A DNA stretch of 64,000 nucleotides, taken from contig NZ_AP018448.1 in assembly GCF_030294945.1 (NCBI RefSeq), forward strand, positions 496,001 to 560,000, read 5' to 3'. The translations under genes and the position numbers were made by a program. Numbering within the stretch: position 1 is the stretch's first letter; each line of letters opens with the position of its first letter. Under the pieces are notes generated by a model. The model saw only the letters and a program-made list of their open reading frames with translations, searched no databases and was not told the DNA's origin. Origin of the DNA: Streptomyces graminofaciens (GTDB lineage Bacteria > Actinomycetota > Actinomycetes > Streptomycetales > Streptomycetaceae). Of this stretch, positions 26,743 to 37,733 are shown in pieces.

Positions 26743-29700
26743 TCAGAGGGATCCGAGTTCCTTGTCGATGAGGTCGAACATCTCGTCGTCGCTGACGGGC
26801 GCGGTGTCGCCGCCCGCCTCCGGACGGCTCATGTCCTCGCCACCGCCCTGGGCGTCGGTCCACTTCCACAGCAGCGACTTCAGCCGTGCGGTGACGCGGT
26901 CGCGTACGGCGTCGTCAGTACCGGCACCGTCGCTGGAACCGGAGTTGGCACCGGCTTCGGTGAGGCCGGCGAGCGTGGCCTCCAGGGCGTCGAGGTCGGC
27001 GAAGACCGCGGGCTGCGCGTCGGTGGGCTCCGGGGCCAGCTCGTCGAGAAGCAGACGGGCGACCGCGGCGGGCGTCGGATGGTCGAAGACGAGCGTCGCC
27101 TTCAGGCGCAGGCCGGTCGCCGCCGCCAGCCGGTTGCGGATCTGCACGGCGGCCAGCGAGTCGGCGCCGATGTCCCGGAAGGGGGTGTCGGCCTGTACGG
27201 CGGTGACGTCGGCGTGGCCGAGCACGGCGGCCGCCTGACTGCGTACGAGGTCCAGCAGCGCCCGTGCCCGTTCCTCCTCGCCCAGTGCGGCGAGGCGTTC
27301 GGCGAGTGCCGGCGCAGTGCGGACGTCCGCAGTCTGCGCGGCCGTACGGACGGTGCCGGGCACCAGGCCGCGCAGCAGCGCGGGCAGGAGGTCGCCGGAG
27401 AGCCTGCGCAGCTCCGCGAGGTCGATCTTGGCGGGGACCACCACGGGCAGGTCGAGGGTGAGGGCCCGGTCGAACAGGGCCAGCCCCTCCTGTGTGGTCA
27501 GCGCCGTCACGCCGCCGCTGGACATCCGGCTCAGGTCCGCGTCGGACAGCCGGTCGCCCATGCCGCCGCTCTGCGCCCACAGACCCCACGCCAGGGAGGT
27601 GGCGGGCAGGCCGGCGTCGCGGCGGCGTTGGGCGAGGCCGTCCAGGAAGGCGTTGGCGGCCGCGTAGTTCGCCACGCCGGGGCTGCCGAGGGTGCTGGAG
27701 AGGGAGGAGAACAGCACGAACGCCCCCAGGTCGAGGCCTCGTGTCAGTTCGTCCAGCAGGAGCGCGGTGTCGACCTTGGGCCGGAGCACACGGTCGAGCC
27801 GTTCGGGGGTCAGCGCCGTCACGACGCCGTCGTCGAGCACGGCGGCGGCGTGCACCACGGCGGTCAGCGGGTGCCGTTCGGGTATCGCGTCCAGTACGGC
27901 GGCGAGCGCGTCCCGGTCCGTGGCGTCGCAGGCCGCGATGTCGACGACGGCGCCCGCCTCGGTGAGTTCGGCACGCAGCTCGGCCATTCCGTCGGCGGCC
28001 TCGCCGCGACGGCTGGTGAGAACCAGCCTCCTGACACCTCGCTCGACGACCAGGTGACGGGCCAGCACCTGCCCCAGCCCGCCGGAGGCGCCGACGAGGA
28101 GGACCGTGCCGTCGGGGTTCCACCGGTCGAGGTCAGGGTCGAGGTCGCGGGCGGCGGTGTCCGTGTCGGCGGTCGGGGTCGGTGTGGCGGGACGGACGAG
28201 GCGTGGGACGGTGAACTGTCCGCCGCGTACGGCCACTTGTGGCTCGTTCAGGCCTTCCGGGCCTTCCGGGCCTTCCAGGCGGGCGAGCACATCGGGTACG
28301 GCGTCGAGGTCGTCGACGTCGACGAGGAGGAACCGCCCCGGGTTCTCGGCCTGTGCCGAGCGGACCAGGCCCCACACGGGGGTCTGGGCCAGGTTGAGGC
28401 CCCCGGCCCCGGCCCCGTCGGTGCCGGTGACGACCGCGCGGCAGGTGACGATCGCGAGGCGGGACTCCTCCAGCCGGTCGTCGTCGAGCCAGGCGCGGAG
28501 CGCGTCGAGCGTGTCGGCGGTCGTGGCGCGGACCGCCTGTGCGAGGTCGTTGCCCAGCGCATCAGTGCCGGGGGCCTCGGTGGCGCCTGGGGCGGCGCAG
28601 ATGAAGGCGGCCAGTGCGGGTGCCGGCTGTCCGTCGGCGACGGCCCTGCGCAGTGCTTCCAGTTCGTCCCTGCTGCGCAGCACGGGCCGCCGGTCCGTGT
28701 CGCCGGTGGTCGTCGCGGGGCCCGCCGGGATGTCCGTCCAGTCGACCAGGAACAGGGAGTTCTGGGTCACGCTGCTCGCCGCGGCGATCTGCTGGAGGGA
28801 CACCGGCCGCAGGACGAGCGACTCCACCGACGCCACCGGCTGCCCGGCCGCGTCCGCGATCCGGATGGTGACGGCCGAGTCCCCGGCGGGGCTCACCTTC
28901 ACACGGGCCGTACCGCCGCCGGGCGCGTGGAGCGTGACGCCGGTCCAGGCGAACGGCATACGGGCGCCGGTGTCGGCGTCGGCCCGGTGGTCGAGGGTGA
29001 GGGTCTGCGCGGCCGCGTCCAGCAGGATGGGGTGGAGGCCGTAGTCGGCGGTGTTCTCGCTCGTGTCCAGTGCGACCTCGGCGTACAGGTCGTCGCCGTC
29101 GCGCCAGGCCGCGCGCAGGGCCTGGAAGGACGGGCCGTAGGCGTAGCCGAGGGCGGCGAGGTGGTCGTAGTGGCCCTCGACCGGCAGCGGGGTCGCGTCG
29201 GCGGGCGGCCAGACGAGCAGGCCGAAGTCGGCGGGGGCGTCACCGGTCAGGGTGCCGCTGGCGTGCCGGACCCATGGGGCGTCGGCGGTCCGGGCGAAGA
29301 TCTGCACCGGTCGGCGGCCCGTTCCGTCATCGGGGTCGAGCTGCACCTGAAGCCGTACGACGTCCGCCGCGGACACCACCAGGGGTGTGTGCAGCGTCAG
29401 TTCGTCGAGGCGGGGCAGGCCCACGTGCCGCCCGGCGCGGAGCGCCATCTCGACGAACGCGGACACCGGCAGGAGCGCGGTGCCGCCGATGACGTGGTCG
29501 GCGAGCCAAGGGTGGGTGCCGGTCGACAGTCGGCCGGTCAGCAGGACCTGTTCGCCGCCGGCCGTCTCCACGGCCGCGCCCAGCAGCGGGTGCCGCGCGG
29601 GATCCAGCCCGGCGGCGGCCACGTCCGGGGTGCGGCCGCCGATGTCCGACAGCCAGTAACCGCGGTGTTGGAAGGCGTACGTCGGCAGGTCCACGATCCG

Positions 29701-32700
29701 CGCCGGGCCGAGGACGGCGGCCCAGTTCACCGGCTGCCCGTACGCGTGGACCTCGGCCAGTGAGGCGAGGAAACGCGACCAGTCGCCCTCGTCGCGGCGC
29801 AGGGTGGCGACCACGCCTGGGGGCGCGGTGGCGGTCGTGGGAGTGTCCGTGGGGTCGGCCGCTGGTGTGGTCGCCTGGCCGGGCGCCGTCACACTGTCCT
29901 CGAGCCCCATGGTCAGTACGGGGTGCGGGCTCACCTCGATGAACAGGTCGTGGCCCTGCCGCGCGAGGTGCCGCACCGCCTCGTGGAACCGCACGGGTCG
30001 GCGCAGGTTGCGCAGCCAGTAGTCGGCGTCGAGTGCCTCGCCGTCGACCCACTCGCCGGTCACCGTGGAGAACAGCGGTACGTCGCCCGTACGGCCCGTC
30101 ACTCCCGACAGGGCCTCGCGGACCTGGTCGGCGACGGCCTCCACCTGGGCCGAGTGGGAGGCGTAGTCGACGGGGATGCGCCGGGCCCTGATCTGGCGGC
30201 GCTCGCACAGGTCGAGGAATGCCTCGACCGCGGCCGTCTCCCCGGAGACGACCGTGCTCTCGGGTCCGTTCACGGCCGCGACGGACAGGCGACCCTCCCG
30301 ATCGGCCGCATCGGCCTCGCCGGTTACGCCGGTCGCGCCGGTCGCGCCGACCGCTCCGGCTGCTCCGGCTGCTTCGGCCACAAGCAGCTCGGTCTGCTCG
30401 GCCGAGGCGAAGACCGACGCCATGGCTCCTTGTCCGGCCAGGTCCAGCAGGGCCCGGCTGCGCAGCGCGACGACGCGGGCGGCGTCCTCGACCGACAGGG
30501 ACCCGGCGACGCAGGCCGCCGCGATCTCGCCCTGGGAGTGGCCCACGACGGCGTCCGGACGCACCCCGCACGCACGCCACAGCTCGGCCAGCGACACCAT
30601 CACCGCCCACAGCACCGGCTGGATGACGTCGACCCGCTCGAACGTGCCGTCGCGCAGCACCTCTTCGAGGTCCCAGTCCACGACCTGGGCGAGCGCCTGC
30701 CCGCAACGGGCGATCGACTCGGCGAACACCGGACATGTGTCCATCAACTCGACGGCCATTCCCCCCCATTGCGAGCCCTGGCCGGGGAAGACGAACACGA
30801 CCCTGGGCGGGCGGGGCCGGGCCTGGCCCAGCACCAGCCGTGCCGACGGTTCACCGGCCGCGAGGGCGGCCAGCCCGTCCAGCATCTGCTGCCGGTCCCC
30901 GCCGAGGACGACGGCCCGGTCGTCCAGCGCGCCGCGGGTGGTGGCCAGGGACAGGCCGATGTCGGCGAGGGCCGGGTCCGGTCGGTCGTGCAGGGAGTCC
31001 CGCAGCCGTTGGGCCTGCGCCCGGAGGGCGTCCTGGCCTCGGGCGGAGAGCACCCAGGGGACGACTGTGGCGGCGGGGGACAGTGGGGAGGCGGTGCCGG
31101 TCAGGTCCGTGGCCGGGACTGTGTCGGTGGCGTGTTCGAGGATGACGTGGGCGTTGGTGCCGCTGATACCGAAGGAGGAGACTGCGGCGCGGCGGGGGCG
31201 GTCGGTGGTGGGCCAGGGGCGGGCCCGGGTGAGGAGTTCGACCGCTCCGGCGTCCCAGTCGACCTCGGGGGTGGGCTCGTCCACGTGCAGGCTGGCGGGC
31301 AGCGTGCCGTGTCGCATCGCCATGACGGCCTTGATGATTCCGGCGACACCGGCGGCGGCCTGCGTGTGTCCGATGTTGGACTTGATGGACCCGAGCCAGA
31401 GCGGCTGGTCGTCGGTTCGGTCCTGGCCGTAGGTGGCGAGCAGGGCCTGGGCCTCGATGGGGTCGCCGAGGCGGGTGCCGGTGCCGTGGGCCTCGACGAG
31501 GTCGATGTCGGCGGGGGTCAGGCGGGCGTTGGCCAGGGCCTGGCGGATCACGCGTTGCTGGGAGGGGCCGTTCGGGGCGGTCAGGCCGTTCGACGCGCCG
31601 TCCTGATTGACGGCACTGCCGCGTACGACGGCCAGGATCGGGTGGCCGTTGCGCTCGGCGTCGGAGAGGCGTTCGAGTATCAGCATGCCGACGCCCTCGC
31701 TCCAGCCGGTGCCGTCCGCCGTGGCGGAGAAGGACTTGCAGCGGCCGTCGGAGGACAGCCCCTGCTGACGCGAGAACTCGATGAAGGTCCCGGGGGTGGC
31801 CATCACCGTCACGCCACCGGCCAGGGCGAGCGAGCACTCACCTTGGCGCAGGGCTTGGGCGGCGAGGTGGAGGGTGACGAGGGAGGAGGAGCAGGCGGTG
31901 TCCACGGTGACCGCCGGTCCTTCGAGACCGAAGGTGTAGGCGACCCGTCCGGAGGCGATGCTGCCCGCGTTGCCGTTGGCCAGATAGCCCTCGACCTCCT
32001 CGGGTGCCTCAAGGATCCGGGTGGCGTAGTCGTGGTACATGACGCCGGCGAAGACGCCGGTGGCGCTGCCTCGGAGCGTCGCCGGGTCGATGCCCGCCCG
32101 TTCCAACGCCTCCCAGGAGGTCTCCAGCAGCAGCCGCTGCTGCGGGTCCATGGCGAGGGCCTCGCGGGGGGAGATCCCGAAGAACGCGGCGTCGAACTGG
32201 TCGGCGTCGTAAAGGAACCCGCCCTCGCGGGTCAGGCTGGTGCCTCTGGCCCGCTGCGGATCGAAGAGTCCTTCCAGGTCCCAGCCGCGGTCCTGGGGGA
32301 AGCGGGATATGGCGTCCGTCCCGTCCGCGACGAGTCGCCACAGGTCTTCGGGCGAGGCCACCCCGCCCGGGTAACGGCACGCCATCCCGACGATGGCGAT
32401 CGCCTCGTCGACGGCGGTCCCTGGCACGGTGAGGGGTGCGATCGGGCCGGCGGTGGTGCCTGCGGTGGCGGAGTGGATGTGGGCGGCGAGGACGGCGGGC
32501 GTGGGGTAGTCGAAGATCAGGGTGGCGGGCAGGCGCAGGCCGGTGGCGCTGTTGAGGCGGTTGCGCAGTTCCACGGCCGAGAGGGAGTCGAAGCCGAGTT
32601 CCTGGAAGGCCTGCCCGGGCGGGACAGCGCCGGCGTTGGCGTGACCGAGGACGGCCGCGGTCTCGCCGCACACCAGTTCCAGGACCGCTCGCTCGGCCTC

Positions 32701-35700
32701 CGTGGGTGAGAGCCCGGCGATCCGCTGCACGAAGGAGTCGGCGCCGTTCGCGCCTGCGGTCACCGCGCGGCGGGTGATCCGGCGCACCAGGCCCCGCAGC
32801 AAGGGCGGGACCGGTTGGTCCGAGGTCCGCAGCACACCGAGGTCCAGCCGGGCCGGGACCAGCCAGGGGCGGCCCGTGGCCAGCGCCGCGTCCAGCAGGG
32901 CGAGTCCCTCGGAGGAGGAGAGGGGGCGGGCGCCGGTACGTTCCAGTCGTTCGAGCTGGGCGTCGGCCAACTGACCGGCCATACCGCTGCGTTCGGCCCA
33001 CAGGCCCCAGGAGAGGGAGGTCGCCGGGAGGCCTTCACGGTGCCGGTACAGGGCGAGGGCGTCGAGGAAGGCATTGGCGGCGGCATAGTTGCCCTGGCCC
33101 GCCGCGCCGAACACACCGGCCGCGGAGGAGAACACCGCGAACACCGACAGGTCAACGTCGGCGGTCAGCTCGTGCAGCCACCAGGCGCCGTCCACCTTGG
33201 GCCGCAGTACGGGCGCCAAGCGCTCCGGGGTCAGCGACTCGATCACGCCGTCGTCCAGGACACCCGCCGTGTGGATCACACCGCCGAGCCGGTGTTCCGC
33301 GGGGATGCCGGCCAGCACGGCCGCCACAGCCTCCCGGTCCGCCACATCGCAACGCGCCTGCTGGACGGACACGCCCGCCTCGGCCAGTTCCTGAGCCAGC
33401 CCGTCGGCTCCGCTACGGCTGACCAGCACCACATGCCGTACGGCCCACTCCGCGACCGCATGCCGTACCACCAGCCCCGCCAGAACACCCGAAGCGCCCG
33501 TCACCAGCAGGGACTTCTCCGGATCCCATACGACACCACCGGCGCCGCCCTCCGTCGCGGGCACCACCCGCGCAAGCCGAGGGACCAGCACCTGACCCTC
33601 ACGCACCATCACGTGCGGCTCATCCGCGGGCAGACCCGCAAGAGCGTCCCCGTCTGTGTCGACGAGCACGAACTGACCCGGGTGCTCGGACTGCGCCGAC
33701 CGCACCAGACCCCACACCGCCGCACCCGCCAGGTCCGACACCTCGCCCCCGACAGCACCCCGCGTCACCACCACCAGACGCGAACCACGCGGACGCTCCC
33801 GCGCCAGCCACCCCTGGATCAGCCCAAGAGCACGCTCAATCGCCTCGCGCACCCCCTGCGGATCCTGCACGAGGCCGTCGAAACGATGCACCTCCAGGAC
33901 ATCCGCCGCCAGCGCATCGGAGTCCCCTCCGGCGAACGGCACCCACTCCACACCGAACAGCGAGTCACGCCCCACCCCACCCCCTGCCCCGAGCTGCTCC
34001 TCCGCGACGGGCCGTGACACCAGCCCCTCCACCCGCGCCACCGGCACACCGTCCTGATCGGCGACCAGCACGGACACCGCGTCCTGCCCCGCCGGGGACA
34101 GCCGCACACGGGCCGCGGACGCACCCGTCGCGAACAAGGACACACCCCGCCAGGCGAACGGCAGACGTACCCCGGTCACTTCCCTGTGGTCGGCATCGTC
34201 GTGCTCCAGCAGAGCCACCGCCGAGGTATGCAGGGCGCCGTCCAGCAGAGCCGGGTGGATGCCGAACTGGTCCGCCTGGCCGTCCAGTTCCTCGGCGAGG
34301 CTGACCTCCGCGAAGAGTTCCTCGCCACGACGCCACACCCGCCGCAACCCCTGGAAAGCCGGACCGTACTCATAGCCCAAGCCGCGCAGCAGGTCGTACA
34401 GGCTTTCGACCGGCACCGCCTCGGCGTCCGCCGGCGGCCACTGCGCCAGCCCCTCCGGCTCGGGACGCGCTTCCAGCTCCAGCACACCCGAGGCGTACTC
34501 CTGCCAGGAGACCGGCTCTGCGGCCTCGTCCGACCGTCCGTACACCGTGAACGCCCGATGCCCCCGCTCGTCCGGCGCCTCCACCGCGAACTGGACCTGA
34601 ACAGCACCCTCCACCGGCAACACCAGCGGAGCCTGGAGCGTCAGCTCCTCCACCGCGCCACAGCCGACCCGCTCCCCCGCGCACAGAGCGAGTTCGACAA
34701 ATGCAGCGCCGGGAACCAGCACGACACCTCGTACGGCGTGATCGGCCAGCCATGGATGGGACGCCAACGACAACCGGCCGCTCAGCAGCGTCCGATCATC
34801 ACCGGCCACCTCGACCACCGCACCCAGCAACGGATGACCCGCCGAAGCCAAGCCCGCCGAAGCCACACCGCCCCCGTTGCCGTAGCGTCCGCCGTCCAGC
34901 CAGAAGCGCCGCCGTTGGAAGGCGTAGGTCGGCAGTTCCACGCGGGCCGCGCCCGTGCCGGCGAAGACGGCCTGCCAGTCGGGCTGGACGCCGTTGACGT
35001 GGGCCGTCGCCAGCGCAGTCGTCACCGCCAGCGGCTCGGGACGGTCCGCGCGCAGGGACGGCACGAACACCACCGGCTGCTTGTCCCCGACGGTCTCGTC
35101 GAGGCAGTCCGGACCCATCGCCGAGAGCGCACCACCGGGGCCCACCTCGACGAACAGCGACACACCCGCCTCGTCCACGGCCGCCCGTACCGCGTCCGCG
35201 AAACGCACCGGCTGGGCCACATGCTCCACCCAGTACTCCGGGCGCGACACCACATCAGCCCCGACCAGCCCACCAGTGACCGCCGACACGAACCCGATCC
35301 GGGGTGCGGAGAAGGACAGTCCCGTGACGACGTCGGTGAACTCGGCGAGCATCGGCTCCATCAACGGTGAGTGAAACGCGTGCGAGACCTCAAGCCGCTT
35401 CGTACGACGCCCCCACGAGCGCACCACATCCGCGATCTCTCCGACAGGGCTCGCGTCGCCGGAGACGACCACAGCCCGGGGACCGTTCACCGCTGCCACG
35501 CCGACCGGCGCACCCGCATGAGCCTCCAGCAGCTCCGCGACCTCCTCCTCGGTCGCCTCCAGAGCCACCATCACGCCGCCGGCGGGCAACGCCTCCATCA
35601 ACCGACCCCGCGCCGCCACCAGCGCGCACGCGTCCTCCAGCGACAACACCCCGGCAACGTGCGCCGCCGCGATCTCCCCCACCGAATGCCCGGCCACCAC

Positions 35701-37662
35701 CTGCGGCCGCACACCCCACGACAACAACAACCGCGCCGCCGCCACCTCCACCGCGAACAACGCCGGCTGCGTGAACACCGTCCGCCCCAACACCCCCGGA
35801 CCAGCAGCGATCACCTCACCCAACGGCCTCGGCAGCAACGGATCCAGCAACCCGCACACCTCACCGAACACCCCGGCGAACACCGGGAAACGCTCCGCCA
35901 ACTCCCGGCCCATACCAACCCGCTGAGAACCCTGACCAGAGAACAGGAAGCCCAGATTCACGCTGCCCCGGGCCGAACCACGCACCAGCCCCGACGCCTC
36001 CCGACCCTCAGCCAACGCCTCAAGCCCCGCCAGAAGCTCGTCCCGCGTCTCCCCGACCACCACCGCACGCTGCTCGAACGACGAACGGACGGTACCCAGC
36101 GAAAACGCCACATCCGCAGCCGACAGGCCCGGCTCGACCACCAAGCGTTCCCGCAACCTCCGAGCCTGCCCTAGGAGTGCGTCGGTGTTCCGGGCGGACA
36201 ACGCCCAAGGAAACACGGTGTCTTCGAGCGGTTGCCGTTGCGCCGGCAGTGGATCGGTGTCCGCCTGCTCCGGGCCCTGTTCGAGGATGACGTGCGCGTT
36301 GGTGCCGCTGACGCCGAAGCCGGACACCGCGGCCCGACGCGGACGCCCCGCTGCCGACGCTGCGGGCCAAGGCCGCGCCTCGGTCAGCAGTTCCACCGCT
36401 CCCGCCGACCAGTCCACCTCCGGCGTCGGCTCGTCCACGTGCAGGGTCTGCGGCGCGACACCGTGCCGCATCGCCATCACCGTCTTGATCACCCCGGCGG
36501 CTCCGGCCGCGGCCTGGGTGTGGCCGATGTTCGACTTCACCGACCCCAGCCACAGCGGCCGGTCCTCGGGCCGGTCCTGGCCGTAGGTGGCGAGCAGGGC
36601 CTGGGCCTCGATCGGGTCACCCAGCTGGGTGCCGGTGCCGTGGGCCTCGACAAGGTCGACGTCGGCCGGGGACAGACGGGCGTCGGCCAGGGCCTGGCGG
36701 ATCACCCGTTGCTGGGAGGGGCCGTTCGGGGCGGTCAGGCCGTTCGAGGCGCCGTCCTGATTGACCGCGCTGCCGCGTACGACGGCCAGGATCGGGTGAC
36801 CGTTGCGTTCGGCGTCCGAGAGCCGCTCCAGCAGCAACAGACCGACGCCCTCGCCCCAGCCCGTACCGTCCGCCGAAGCCGAGAACGCCTTGCACCGGCC
36901 GTCCGCCGCCAGCCCGCCCTGCCTGCTGAACTCCACGAACGCCCCCGGAGCGGACATCACCGTCGCGCCTCCGGCCAACGCCAGCGAGCACTCGTCCCGG
37001 CGCAGCGAATGAGCGGCCAGGTGCAGGGCGACCAGCGACGCGGAGCACGCCGTGTCCACGGTGACCGCCGGCCCCTCCAGACCGAACGTGTAGGCCAGCC
37101 GCCCGGAGGCCACGCTGGGGGTGTTGCCCGTCATCAGGTAGCCCTCGACCTCCTGCGGGGTCTCCCGCACCCCGGTGAGGTAGTCGTGGACGTTGGTGCC
37201 GACGAAGACACCGGTACGGCTGCCGCGCAGCGCCGCCGGGTCGATACCGGCCCGTTCGAACGCCTCCCAGGAGGTCTCCAGCAGCAGCCGCTGCTGGGGA
37301 TCCATCGCCGTCGCCTCGCTCGGCCCGATGTCGAAGAACGCGGCGTCGAACTCGGGCGCGTCGTGCAGGAACGCGCCGTGCCGGGTGTGGCTCGTGCCGG
37401 GCCGGTCCGGATCGGGGTCGAGGAGCGCGTCGAGGTCCCATCCCCGGTCCGTCGGGAACGAGGTGATCGCGTCCTGGCCCCCGGCCACCAGGTCCCAGAG
37501 GTCCTCGGGGGTGTGGATGCCGCCGGGGAAGCGGCAGCTCATCCCGATGATCGCGATCGGTTCCCGCTGCTGGTCCTCGACCTCGCGGAGACGTCGGCGA
37601 ACCTGACGGAGGTCGGCGGTGACCCGCTTGAGGTATTCGACGAGCTTCTCTTCGTTGTCCAT
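26743..37662 (-). CDS. Type I PKS, two modules (PKS-D)
   Basis: A 3639-residue polyketide synthase. Docking coil (1-33); module 1 KS (Cys206), AT (Ser660), DH (His975), KR (Tyr1526), ACP (Ser1693); module 2 KS (Cys1924), AT (Ser2376), DH (His2723), KR (Tyr3333), ACP (Ser3502); C-terminal docking region ending [12 protein letters not shown]. Module 1 AT has GHSVG and HAFH (malonyl-CoA); module 2 AT has GHSQG and YASH (methylmalonyl-CoA). Both KRs are B-type (LDD) and both DHs have the His and Asp motifs, giving an unbranched then a methyl-branched alkene. The second AT carries a Gly/Ala-rich insertion (about 2429-2455) absent from its sister ATs, and the KR of module 2 reads LVGASGGLG instead of the usual TG start. 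ATG 37662 opens [11 protein letters not shown]. The gap to PKS-E is 44 bases. Confidence 0.95.
30297..30380 (-). repeat. In-frame Gly/Ala-rich tandem repeat inside the AT of PKS-D module 2
   Basis: Imperfect tandem units of about 9 bases (gccggtcgc and variants, clearest at 30319-30377) encode a run of GAxGATG-like triplets. The reading frame is kept. The insertion lies between the Ser active site and the YASH specificity motif, in a surface-loop position where the other methylmalonyl ATs here are about 26 residues shorter. Confidence 0.7.
31154..34867 (-). repeat. Long paralogous block, copy in PKS-D
   Basis: Partner of 20199-23900: module 1 DH(part)-KR-ACP and module 2 KS of PKS-D. Part of it (about 32840-33510, the KR) also matches 45180-45850 in PKS-B at a distance of 12,340 bases, so three modules share this KR sequence. 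Confidence 0.8.
34914..36180 (-). repeat. Malonyl-AT block, copy in PKS-D module 1
   Basis: Nearly identical to 47380-48646 in PKS-B module 3 at a constant offset of 12,466 bases, covering the whole AT and its flanking linkers. The only clear patch of difference I noticed is near 35311-35340. Confidence 0.85.
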
Positions 37663-37733
37663 GCGAGGTCTGTTCCTTAAGCAGTGTGGCGGTGTCAGGG
37701 AGTCGGCAGCACGGTCACGGAGCCGGCGTCACG

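Noticed and set aside
37030..37060. KS active site TACSAS instead of TACSSS in PKS-D module 1 and PKS-B module 3
   Set aside because: The nucleophilic Cys and the downstream His motifs are present; the Ser-to-Ala change is outside the catalytic residues and does not indicate a KSQ or KS0.
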